NCBI GenBank assembly: GCA_003556955.1
Contig: PWQB01000417.1
Location: 1-5,594, forward strand
Direction: 5' to 3'
DNA from: Nostocaceae cyanobacterium CSSed10_463m
GTDB taxonomy: Bacteria; Cyanobacteriota; Cyanobacteriia; Cyanobacteriales; Nostocaceae
Length of the DNA: 5,594 nucleotides
Position numbers and translations under genes: made by a program. The notes beneath the pieces are model-generated. The model did no database searches, was not told the origin of the DNA, and saw nothing but the letters and a program-made list of their open reading frames with translations. Numbering within the stretch: position 1 is the stretch's first letter; each line of letters opens with the position of its first letter. Shown here piece by piece: positions 1 to 4,615 of the stretch.

Positions 1-323
1 CCTGTGAAGACCTCCGCACTATTGACCAGTTGTGGGTAAAATATAGTAATGGGAAATTTGGGTTTTCTGTCCAAAAGCGCATTTATCAAAGTTTTGGTGG
101 AACAAGAGAGTACAACTGGGAAATCTGGAAAGCTTTTGTGGACAAAGTGGGATGGACAAAAGAAAACCATTGGTTGTACTACACAGATATTACTTTTGAT
201 ATAAAAGCACCAGAAGCCCACCTTCCCGCTGCTTTTGCTATTCCGGGGGTAGGGATAAAATTTAATGAGTGGTTTAAGATTTTGAGGTTGGGGGGTTCTC
301 TTCTCTCGCGTCGAGACTTGTAA
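1..323 (+). CDS. GUN4-domain protein, C-terminal part (5' end outside window)
   Basis: The frame is open from the left edge (first full codon at position 3) and gives 106 residues before TAA at 321-323. The segment beginning DLRTIDQLWVKYSNG, followed by FGFSVQ, a GW..KENHWLYY stretch and KAPEAHLPA, is the GUN4 fold signature. A leucine codon (TTG) at 30 is internal, not the start, because the conserved domain begins upstream of it. Stand-alone GUN4 binds porphyrins and stimulates Mg-chelatase in chlorophyll synthesis. Nostocales also carry many paralogues in which GUN4 is fused to kinase, protease or other signalling domains. With the N-terminus missing I cannot tell which kind this is, so no gene symbol is given. 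After HLPAAF there is a short tail ending SLLSRRDL. That tail follows a run of six G (290-295), and its reading frame is uncertain (see findings). The gene converges with the S23-family gene at 367-738 and has no clear intrinsic terminator after it. Confidence 0.85.
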   Translation, partial: CEDLRTIDQLWVKYSNGKFGFSVQKRIYQSFGGTREYNWEIWKAFVDKVGWTKENHWLYYTDITFDIKAPEAHLPAAFAIPGVGIKFNEWFKILRLGGSLLSRRDL

Positions 324-366
324 ACTGTAACACGCCCTAGCGGGAAGTCAAAATTATAGAGATTAA

Positions 367-738
367 TTATTGTTTCAATTTTTGCTTAGTTGTGACAATT
401 GACCTAGCGATAATTTTAATCAATTGTTCGCATTCATCAATAAAATCGGCTATTTTTTCATTAGTGATTAATTCTGACTTAACTAACAACTTTAACCAGT
501 ATTTTGTTTCCCTTGCTTCCTTGAGAGATATGGATTGCTTACTAATAAAATCTCTATCACTCTCAGCAGATTGAGATTCCTCAATATTAGCACCTATAGA
601 TGTACCTGATCTAAATAATTGAGCCGCTAATAATCTTGGTGTTCCTGGTTGTTTATCCAAGTAATTACAAAGCTTCGTAATTCTCACAGCAAATTCAAAA
701 GTTCTTTCATTAATAGATATATGATTATTCATACCCAT
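367..738 (-). CDS. four-helix-bundle protein, S23/IVS family
   Basis: This 123-residue protein matches the family first found inside 23S rRNA intervening sequences and annotated as 'four helix bundle protein' or 'S23 ribosomal protein'. Visible family features are an N-terminal helix (FEFAVRITKL, about residues 14-23), the diagnostic segment QLFRSGTSIGANIEES (40-55), and a third helix with the K..S..EA.ET.YWL.LL pattern (67-85), followed by a last helix rich in I, E and K. The length is typical and the protein looks intact. Its biochemical role is unknown; members are usually small oligomeric cytosolic proteins. There are two nearby ATGs, at 736-738 and 730-732. Neither has a good Shine-Dalgarno sequence, and the longer form is chosen by default. 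A possible -10 box (CATAAT, 750-755 on the minus strand) lies just upstream but has no convincing -35. The gene stands alone, outside any rRNA gene, in lower-GC DNA than the rubisco genes. It is flanked by inverted copies of an 11-bp repeat piece (343-353 and 825-835). Confidence 0.85.
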   Translation of the reverse strand: MGMNNHISINERTFEFAVRITKLCNYLDKQPGTPRLLAAQLFRSGTSIGANIEESQSAESDRDFISKQSISLKEARETKYWLKLLVKSELITNEKIADFIDECEQLIKIIARSIVTTKQKLKQ

Positions 739-794
739 AAAAAACTACTATTATGGTTCAAAATATATCATGTAAAGACCCATTCCAATTTCTT

Positions 795-836
795 ACTTTT
801 GACTTTTGACTTTTGACTTTTGACTTTTGACTTCCG
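795..836. repeat. heptanucleotide tandem array (ACTTTTG)5
   Basis: Five perfect copies of ACTTTTG occupy 795-829, and a sixth degenerate copy (ACTTCCG) ends at 836. On the other strand the unit reads CAAAAGT. Such 7-bp short tandem repeats (STRR) are characteristic of heterocystous cyanobacteria and usually lie between genes. A short hairpin-prone stretch (CCGC-CCT-GCGG, 834-844) follows directly. The array lies in the 350-bp gap between the S23-family gene and rbcS. That gap otherwise holds only a large palindrome and the operon terminator. Confidence 0.9.
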
Positions 837-885
837 CCCTGCGGTACTAGCCTCTAAGGGAACACCAGAAAATAAATTATTCTAT

Positions 886-947
886 CTTGTGGGATGGGCA
901 TCCTGCCCGTCCTCGGTCATTAGCGGGCAAGATGCCCGCTCCACAAG
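886..947. repeat. large imperfect palindrome, REP/MITE-like extragenic element
   Basis: Two 24-bp arms, 886-909 and 924-947, are inverted copies that match at 20 of 24 positions around a 14-bp loop. The outer seven bases are CTTGTGG and CCACAAG. Each arm contains its own small palindrome (GGGCATCCTGCCC on the left; CGGGCAAGATGCCCG on the right), so the element can fold as one long hairpin or as two short ones. From memory, GC-rich palindromes of this kind (GGGCA..TGCCC with CTTGTGG ends) recur between genes in Nostoc-type genomes. Translating this stretch produces a spurious small protein. It is probably a non-autonomous repeat rather than a functional site of the neighbouring genes. Confidence 0.7.
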
Positions 948-1008
948 AATTTTTGGGATATTTTTTTATTTGGAAGTACCTAACTCCAACTCTCCGCGCC
1001 TCTGCGTG

Positions 1009-1039
1009 AAAAAAGAGAGGCAGAAAAATCTACCTCTCT
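1009..1039 (-). terminator. Rho-independent terminator of the rbcL-rbcX-rbcS operon
   Basis: Read on the minus strand, AGAGAGGTAG pairs with CTGCCTCTCT (10 bp with one G-U) around a six-base loop, ATTTTT. It is followed at once by five more T residues. The hairpin starts about 50 nt after the rbcS stop codon. On the plus strand no T-run follows the stem, so it acts in the direction of the rubisco operon only. Confidence 0.85.
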
Positions 1040-1088
1040 AAAGGGAAACTAATTCAAAGTCCCCAAAATTAATTCAAAATTCCAACTC

Positions 1089-1418
1089 TTAGTATCTGCT
1101 GGGCTTGTGAATAATAAAGCTAAGAACTTGACACTGCTTGATGTTGTCAAAACCAACAACACGGATATAGCAGTTGCTGTATTGAGAACGGCAAGATTGA
1201 ACTTCGCTCAATACTTCTTGAGTGGACTTAGCGCCGAACAAAGGCAATTTCCACATTTTCCAGAACATTTCAGTGGGTTCAGAAGTTTCGTTGAACTCAA
1301 TAGCTGGAATGTAACCTTGAGTCAAGATGTACTGAACTTGCTTGGCAATTTGAGCATCAGACAGAGGTGGAAGGTAAGAAAGGGTTTCGTAACGACGCTC
1401 TTTTGGTAAAGTTTGCAT
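1089..1418 (-). CDS. rbcS: ribulose-1,5-bisphosphate carboxylase/oxygenase small subunit
   Basis: The small subunit of form IB rubisco has 109 residues, the usual cyanobacterial length. Four small subunits cap each end of the RbcL octamer to give L8S8, which is packed in the carboxysome. Visible family features are the N-terminal [13 protein letters not shown] (7-19), GYIPAIEF (35-42), [12 protein letters not shown] (51-62) and the C-terminal strand YIRVVGFDN (84-92). The loop between the first two beta-strands is short, as in cyanobacteria and unlike plants. The ATG at 1416-1418 gives the standard [11 protein letters not shown] start, but no clear Shine-Dalgarno sequence precedes it. It is the last gene of the operon, 91 nt after rbcX, and a strong intrinsic terminator follows its TAA by about 50 nt. 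No truncation or missing conserved segment is seen. Confidence 0.98.
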   Translation of the reverse strand: MQTLPKERRYETLSYLPPLSDAQIAKQVQYILTQGYIPAIEFNETSEPTEMFWKMWKLPLFGAKSTQEVLSEVQSCRSQYSNCYIRVVGFDNIKQCQVLSFIIHKPSRY

Positions 1419-1454
1419 AGCTTTTGATAATGGGTTGCGATTGATATTAGATTT

Positions 1455-1525
1455 CAGTTATCAGTTAACAGTTATCAGTTAACAGTTATCAGTTAACAAT
1501 GACTACTGTTTACTGTTCACTATTG
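1455..1525. repeat. short tandem repeats in the rbcX-rbcS spacer and rbcX 3' end
   Basis: Three perfect copies of a 14-bp unit, CAGTTATCAGTTAA, fill 1455-1496; each is two variant heptads (CAGTTAT, CAGTTAA). After a short break, a second run of heptads (ACTGTTT, ACTGTTC, ACTATTG; 1505-1525) crosses the rbcX stop codon and covers its last four sense codons. STRR elements in rbcL-X-S spacers are known from Nostocales. Copy number in such arrays tends to vary between strains. Confidence 0.9.
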
Positions 1526-1908
1526 GGATCTGAACTTGTCTGCTGTTCCGGGTGTGGACTGGGGTGAAATGTATCTATTTGAGTGATGCGTTCTAGATGC
1601 TGGCGGCGTTGTTCCATATTACTTTGCTGAATGCCACTGCGAACCATTTCGGGAAGAAAGTCGGTGACTTCCGCCGCTATGTGTTCTCTGACAGTCATAA
1701 TCCGTAATGCCAAATCTGGCTTTTCGAGAAACAGTTGCTCAATATACGCTTCTCCATCCTGGATTTTACCGGCAGAAAAGTTATGTAGCCAAAGTTCCAA
1801 GGGTGGATTCGTTTCGCCTAGCTGTGCCAATACTGTTTTTAGCGCCTGATAAGTCAGGTAACTTTGCAGTGTTTTGGCTGTATCCTTGGCAATTTGCTTA
1901 AGATTCAT
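1510..1908 (-). CDS. rbcX: RbcX, rubisco assembly chaperone
   Basis: RbcX is a 132-residue homodimeric helical chaperone that clamps the C-terminal tail of newly folded RbcL and helps form the RbcL8 core before RbcS displaces it. The conserved peptide-binding groove residues Y17, Y20 and Q29 are present within SYLTYQALKTVLAQL (16-30). PPLELWLHNFSAGKIQDGEAY (35-55) and LALRIMTVREHIAAEV (66-81) are also typical. The matching ligand motif EIKFEF is seen near the end of RbcL in this operon. The C-terminal tail after about residue 110 is polar and low in complexity (HPSPHPEQQTSSDPNSEQ), as in other RbcX proteins. Its last codons and stop lie inside heptad repeats. The start at 1906-1908 gives the family N-terminus MNLKQIAKDTAK; only a weak SD-like GGGGA lies upstream. 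It sits 101 nt after rbcL, beyond a long hairpin. Confidence 0.97.
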   Translation of the reverse strand: MNLKQIAKDTAKTLQSYLTYQALKTVLAQLGETNPPLELWLHNFSAGKIQDGEAYIEQLFLEKPDLALRIMTVREHIAAEVTDFLPEMVRSGIQQSNMEQRRQHLERITQIDTFHPSPHPEQQTSSDPNSEQ

Positions 1909-1929
1909 GTTTGTCCCCAGCCCATAAAC

Positions 1930-1996
1930 AGTAAAAAGCTAAAGTAAAAAGTAAAAGGAAAGAATATTATTTTCTTTTACTCTTTAACTTTTTACT
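1930..1996 (-). promoter_or_regulatory. long stem-loop in the rbcL-rbcX spacer
   Basis: The outer arms on the minus strand, AGTAAAAAGTTAAAG and CTTTAGCTTTTTACT, pair over 15 bp with one G-U. After a 5-nt bulge on one side, AGTAAAAG pairs with CTTTTACT over 8 bp, closing an AT-rich loop. The structure begins about 13 nt after the rbcL stop codon. No T-run follows it, so it looks more like a mRNA-stabilising or processing hairpin than a full terminator. The arms are built from STRR-like heptads in opposite orientation. Its effect on expression is inferred, not shown. Confidence 0.7.
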
Positions 1997-2009
1997 AGTT
2001 ACTTGAGGA

Positions 2010-3440
2010 TCAGACAGTATCCATTGCCTCGAACTCGAACTTGATTTCTTTCCACAGTTCGCAAGCCACAGCTAGTTCAGGACTCCACTTAGCAGCTTCA
2101 CGGATCACGTCGTTACCTTCACGAGCCAAGTTGCGGCCTTCGTTACGAGCTTGGATACAAGCTTCTAAAGCTACACGGTTAGCGGTTGCACCAGGTGCGT
2201 TACCCCAGGGGTGTCCAAGAGTACCACCACCAAATTGTAGTACGGAGTCATCACCGAAGATTTCTACAAGTGCGGGCATATGCCATACGTGGATACCACC
2301 GGAAGCAACTGCCATTACGCCACCCATAGAAGCCCAGTCTTGGGTAAAGTAGATACCGAGAGACTTGTCTTGTTCAATGTAGTTTTCACGCAACAGGTCA
2401 ACGAAGCCCATTGTGATACCACGTTCGCCTTCCAATTTACCAACCACTGTACCGGTGTGAATGTGGTCACCACCAGACATCCGCAGGGTTTTAGCCAAAA
2501 CACGGAAGTGAATACCGTGGTTCTTTTGACGGTCAATAACGGCGTGCATAGCACGGTGAATGTGTAGCAATACACCGTTATTGCGACACCAATGAGACAA
2601 TGTGGTGTTAGCTGTGAAACCTGCGGTTAGGTAGTCATGCATGATGATGGGCATATTGAGTTCTTTAGCGAACTCAGCCCGTTGCAACATTTGTTCACAG
2701 GTAGGGGCGGTTACGTTGAGGTAGTGACCTTTGATTTCGCCGGTTTCTGCTTGTGCTTTGTGAATAGCATCTGCTACAAACAAGAAGCGATCGCGCCATC
2801 TTTGGAATGGTGCAGAGTTGATGTTTTCGTCATCTTTGGTGAAGTCCAAACCACCACGTAAGCACTCGTATACAGCGCGTCCGTAGTTTTTAGCGGACAA
2901 ACCTAATTTAGGCTTAATGGTACAACCCAACAAAGGACGACCATATTTGTTTAATTTGTCACGTTCTACTTGAATACCGTGAGGAGGTCCTTGGAAGGTC
3001 TTCAGGTAAGCAACAGGAATCCGTAAGTCTTCCAAACGTAGCGCCCGCAGAGCTTTAAAACCAAATACGTTACCTACAATTGAGGTCAACATATTGGTAA
3101 CAGAGCCTTCCTCGAACAAGTCTAGAGGATAGGCAACATAAGCGATGTATTGGTTATCTTCACCAGCAACGGGTTCGATATCGTAGCAACGACCTTTGTA
3201 GCGGTCTAGGTCTGTGAGCAAGTCTGTCCATACAGTTGTCCAAGTACCGGTGGAGGACTCAGCCGCCACAGCAGCACCTGCTTCTTCGGGAGGAACTCCA
3301 GGTTGGGGAGTCATCCGGAATGCTGCCAGAATATCTGTATCTTTAGGTGTGTAGTCTGGGGTGTAATAAGTTAGTCTGTAATCTTTAACACCGGCTTGAT
3401 ACCCTGATTTGCTCTGGGTCTGGGTTTGAGCGTAAGACAT
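2010..3440 (-). CDS. rbcL: ribulose-1,5-bisphosphate carboxylase/oxygenase large subunit (form IB)
   Basis: RbcL is the catalytic subunit of rubisco: it carboxylates ribulose bisphosphate to two 3-phosphoglycerates in the Calvin cycle, inside carboxysomes. The 476-residue length is normal for cyanobacteria and the sequence is intact. Catalytic residues are all present, one position later than in spinach. They are E61, T66 and N124 (N-domain), K176 and K178 in TIKPKLG, carbamylated K202 with Mg ligands D204 and E205 in FTKDDE, H295/R296, H328, loop-6 K335 in [10 protein letters not shown]380 and GGG 404-406. The tail carries EIKFEF (465-470), the RbcX docking motif. The start at 3438-3440 is fixed by the conserved MSYAQTQT N-terminus and a good SD sequence. 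It is the first gene of the operon, and its promoter appears to lie several hundred bases upstream. Stop is TGA. Confidence 0.99.
   Translation of the reverse strand: MSYAQTQTQSKSGYQAGVKDYRLTYYTPDYTPKDTDILAAFRMTPQPGVPPEEAGAAVAAESSTGTWTTVWTDLLTDLDRYKGRCYDIEPVAGEDNQYIAYVAYPLDLFEEGSVTNMLTSIVGNVFGFKALRALRLEDLRIPVAYLKTFQGPPHGIQVERDKLNKYGRPLLGCTIKPKLGLSAKNYGRAVYECLRGGLDFTKDDENINSAPFQRWRDRFLFVADAIHKAQAETGEIKGHYLNVTAPTCEQMLQRAEFAKELNMPIIMHDYLTAGFTANTTLSHWCRNNGVLLHIHRAMHAVIDRQKNHGIHFRVLAKTLRMSGGDHIHTGTVVGKLEGERGITMGFVDLLRENYIEQDKSLGIYFTQDWASMGGVMAVASGGIHVWHMPALVEIFGDDSVLQFGGGTLGHPWGNAPGATANRVALEACIQARNEGRNLAREGNDVIREAAKWSPELAVACELWKEIKFEFEAMDTV
2787..2794. repeat. HIP1 octamer GCGATCGC inside rbcL
   Basis: A perfect copy of the highly iterated palindrome of cyanobacterial genomes, read through in frame within rbcL. 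Confidence 0.9.
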
Positions 3441-3444
3441 AAAT

Positions 3445-3452
3445 TCCCTTCC
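3445..3452 (-). promoter_or_regulatory. rbcL: rbcL ribosome binding site
   Basis: GGAAGGGA on the minus strand ends 4 nt before the ATG, with its GGAAGG core six bases away. It is the best Shine-Dalgarno sequence in the operon; rbcX and rbcS have only weak ones. This supports the ATG at 3438-3440 and fits higher translation of RbcL. Confidence 0.75.
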
Positions 3453-3483
3453 AAGAAGTCACTCTTTAATTACTTATTGAACT

Positions 3484-3507
3484 TCGCATGACTGAATAGC
3501 CATGCGA
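3484..3507 (-). promoter_or_regulatory. 10-bp hairpin in the rbcL 5' leader
   Basis: On the minus strand TCGCATGGCT pairs with AGTCATGCGA around the tetraloop ATTC: ten pairs, one of them G-U. On the plus strand the same position would be an A-C mismatch, so the fold is better in the rbcL transcript. It ends about 43 nt before the start codon and leaves the ribosome binding site unpaired. Role unknown. Confidence 0.6.
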
Positions 3508-3528
3508 TTCCTATTGTGTTGAGTCTTG

Positions 3529-3544
3529 CCTGAATTTTTTCAGG
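3529..3544 (-). promoter_or_regulatory. second small hairpin in the rbcL leader
   Basis: CCTGAA-AAAA-TTCAGG on the minus strand forms a six-base stem with a four-base loop, 21 nt upstream of the 10-bp hairpin. No T-run follows it, so it is not a terminator. Confidence 0.45.
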
Positions 3545-3691
3545 TCTTATAGATTCGACATAGGCGTTTAAAGCATCCGGCGCACCGACGGCGGCTGTTA
3601 AAATGTCCGTCAAATCACTTTAGCAGAATACGTAACCATCTACTACAAAGAGAAATCTGGAGCGCTTAACTCATAACTAGATGTCACGAGT

Positions 3692-3707
3692 ATGCTGTTT
3701 TCAGCAT
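3692..3707. promoter_or_regulatory. palindrome ATGCTG-N4-CAGCAT upstream of rbcL
   Basis: A perfect six-base inverted repeat around TTTT, about 250 bp upstream of the rbcL start. It could be a small RNA hairpin in the leader or a dimeric regulator's operator. Neither is demonstrated, and it matches no regulator consensus that I can name with confidence. Confidence 0.35.
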
Positions 3708-3996
3708 CAAATCACGTTCTGTGCAAATTTCTCTCACTCCCGCTTTTTACCCTGACTCAAATGGGGGAAAAATTAGGAAAAATTTTTGTTAGAGGTTGGC
3801 TTTGGCGGTTCGAGTTTCTAGCAATGAACATTTATTAAAATTTATTAACAAACGTTCTCCCAAAATTGGGCGCGTGAACTAGCACTAAGTGCTGTTTCCT
3901 CATCCCGTAAATAAAAATTCTCTTTTATCTCTTTCTCTTGCCCCGCTAAATTTTTCTATTTCCAGCAAAAAGTCCTGGCTTTGAGGAAAGTATGAA

Positions 3997-4025
3997 ATTA
4001 TTCCTCTACACATCAGGATTTTTAA
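3997..4025 (-). promoter_or_regulatory. candidate rbcL operon promoter
   Basis: On the minus strand TTAAAA (4020-4025, four of six matches to TTGACA) and AATAAT (3997-4002, five of six to TATAAT) are separated by exactly 17 bp. Transcription would begin near 3990, giving a leader of about 550 nt. This agrees roughly with the distant rbcL start reported in Anabaena PCC 7120. The DNA is AT-rich, so a chance match is possible. Confidence 0.4.
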
Positions 4026-4171
4026 GGAATTGGGCTGGTTGATACCCATTCCCTGCAACAGCCTCTTAATATGTCCCCTAATGATAGGCAACAGACCAAG
4101 AGATAATTTGCTTGACAGAAACTCAGCAAAGTGATAAGTGAAAGAAAAAGAAATTGCACGCCACGTAATTT

Positions 4172-4214
4172 GTAGCTTGTCTCACAATATATCAAGAATT
4201 TGATAAGTTATTCT
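4172..4214 (+). promoter_or_regulatory. NtcA-like site with a class II-type -10 box
   Basis: TGTA-N8-CACA at 4171-4186 differs by one base in the core from the NtcA consensus GTA-N8-TAC. After 23 bp comes TATTCT (4209-4214), fitting TA-N3-T. This is the spacing of NtcA-activated promoters and it points right, toward the propeller gene, with a start expected near 4221. The same site also fits TGT-N10-ACA, the pattern given for the NtcA-like factor BifA, which has been reported to bind upstream of rbcL in Anabaena PCC 7120. It may therefore serve either divergent gene. Confidence 0.4.
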
Positions 4215-4233
4215 TTGAAAGTTTTTAACTTAT
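4203..4233. repeat. 8-bp inverted repeat ATAAGTTA/TAACTTAT
   Basis: Perfect arms at 4203-4210 and 4226-4233 are separated by 15 bp. The left arm overlaps the candidate -10 box of the NtcA-type promoter, so a dimeric regulator bound here would block it. The surrounding stretch to about 4300 is very AT-rich and shows no gene. Confidence 0.4.
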
Positions 4234-4301
4234 ATATTTAATTTTGTTATTACATAAATATTTAAACCTTTTATTAACTTTTGTGTAGAAAAGTAAAGGA
4301 G

Positions 4302-4506
4302 TGGGGTTGGGGACTGGCGACTGGGTACTGGGGAATTATGGCCAAAGTCAAAAGTGAAATACTTGCTATGAGTTAGTTTTGGCGTTGTATGATGTTCTAA
4401 CCTATTTAGCGATCGCTGTAAATTTCCCCATGACCAATGACAGAGGAGGTAGGGGAACAGGGAACAAGGGGAAAAGATGGTGATTTGCCAATGACTAATG
4501 ACTAAT
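4302..4506. repeat. cluster of degenerate heptad (STRR) repeats
   Basis: Several short 7-bp repeat families lie close together. GGGGACT-type units occupy 4309-4336; CCAAAGT and CAAAAGT lie at 4342-4355; ATGACCA and ATGACAG at 4430-4443; GGGGAAC, AGGGAAC and AAGGGGA at 4452-4472; and two copies of AATGACT at 4490-4503. CAAAAGT is the reverse complement of the unit in the array at 795-829. No gene is seen in this stretch, which lies upstream of the propeller gene. Confidence 0.75.
4409..4416. repeat. HIP1 octamer GCGATCGC, intergenic
   Basis: A perfect HIP1 palindrome within the repeat-rich divergent region. Confidence 0.9.
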
Positions 4507-4604
4507 TTAAAAAATTTGTTACTAAAGTTTAAAACACGCTGACTGGGGGAACTCTGGAATTAACTGCTAGCCAGTTTAGGTAATGGCTGTGGGTACTGTC
4601 TACA

Positions 4605-4609
4605 AAGGA
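4605..4609 (+). promoter_or_regulatory. ribosome binding site of the propeller gene
   Basis: AAGGA lies six bases before the ATG at 4616. An ATG at 4611 is too close to it and leads to a stop after 14 codons, so 4616 is the start. Confidence 0.75.
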
Positions 4610-4615
4610 AATGTC

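Larger units (their letters stand above)
3441..3990 (-). other. inferred long untranslated leader of rbcL
   Basis: No credible gene is found in this stretch. It lies between the rbcL start codon and a candidate promoter at 3997-4025, so it is read as a leader of about 550 nt. A long rbcL leader of roughly 500 nt has been reported for Anabaena PCC 7120. Hairpins are visible at 3484-3507, 3529-3544 and 3692-3707. Shorter palindromes occur at 3778-3787 (AAAAATTTTT), 3859-3870 (CCCAAAATTGGG) and 3881-3893 (AGCAC-TAA-GTGCT). No known riboswitch class is recognised. Confidence 0.5.

Noticed and set aside
392..574. Plus-strand frame opposite the S23-family gene
   Set aside because: A shadow of the real minus-strand gene with no recognisable motif.
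820..1041. Plus-strand open frame of 73 codons
   Set aside because: It translates the heptad array, the large palindrome and the rbc terminator; there is no conserved protein pattern beyond the repeat.
795..1525. Repeat arrays as a CRISPR locus
   Set aside because: The units are 7 or 14 bp in direct tandem without unique spacers, so they are short tandem repeats.
2041..2861. Several frames on both strands inside rbcL
   Set aside because: All are shadows of the fully conserved rbcL reading frame.
3632..3646. GTA...TAC near 3632 as an NtcA site
   Set aside because: The spacing between the half-sites is 6 or 9, not the required 8.
3900..4091. Minus-strand open frame of 63 codons in the rbcL upstream region
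   Set aside because: No family resemblance and no Shine-Dalgarno sequence, and it overlaps the candidate rbcL promoter. A leader peptide cannot be excluded, but nothing supports one.
4112..4138. Plus-strand TTGACA followed by GATAAG as a promoter
   Set aside because: The -35 is perfect, but the spacer is only 15 bp and the -10 matches at four of six positions; it is also about 480 bp from the next gene.
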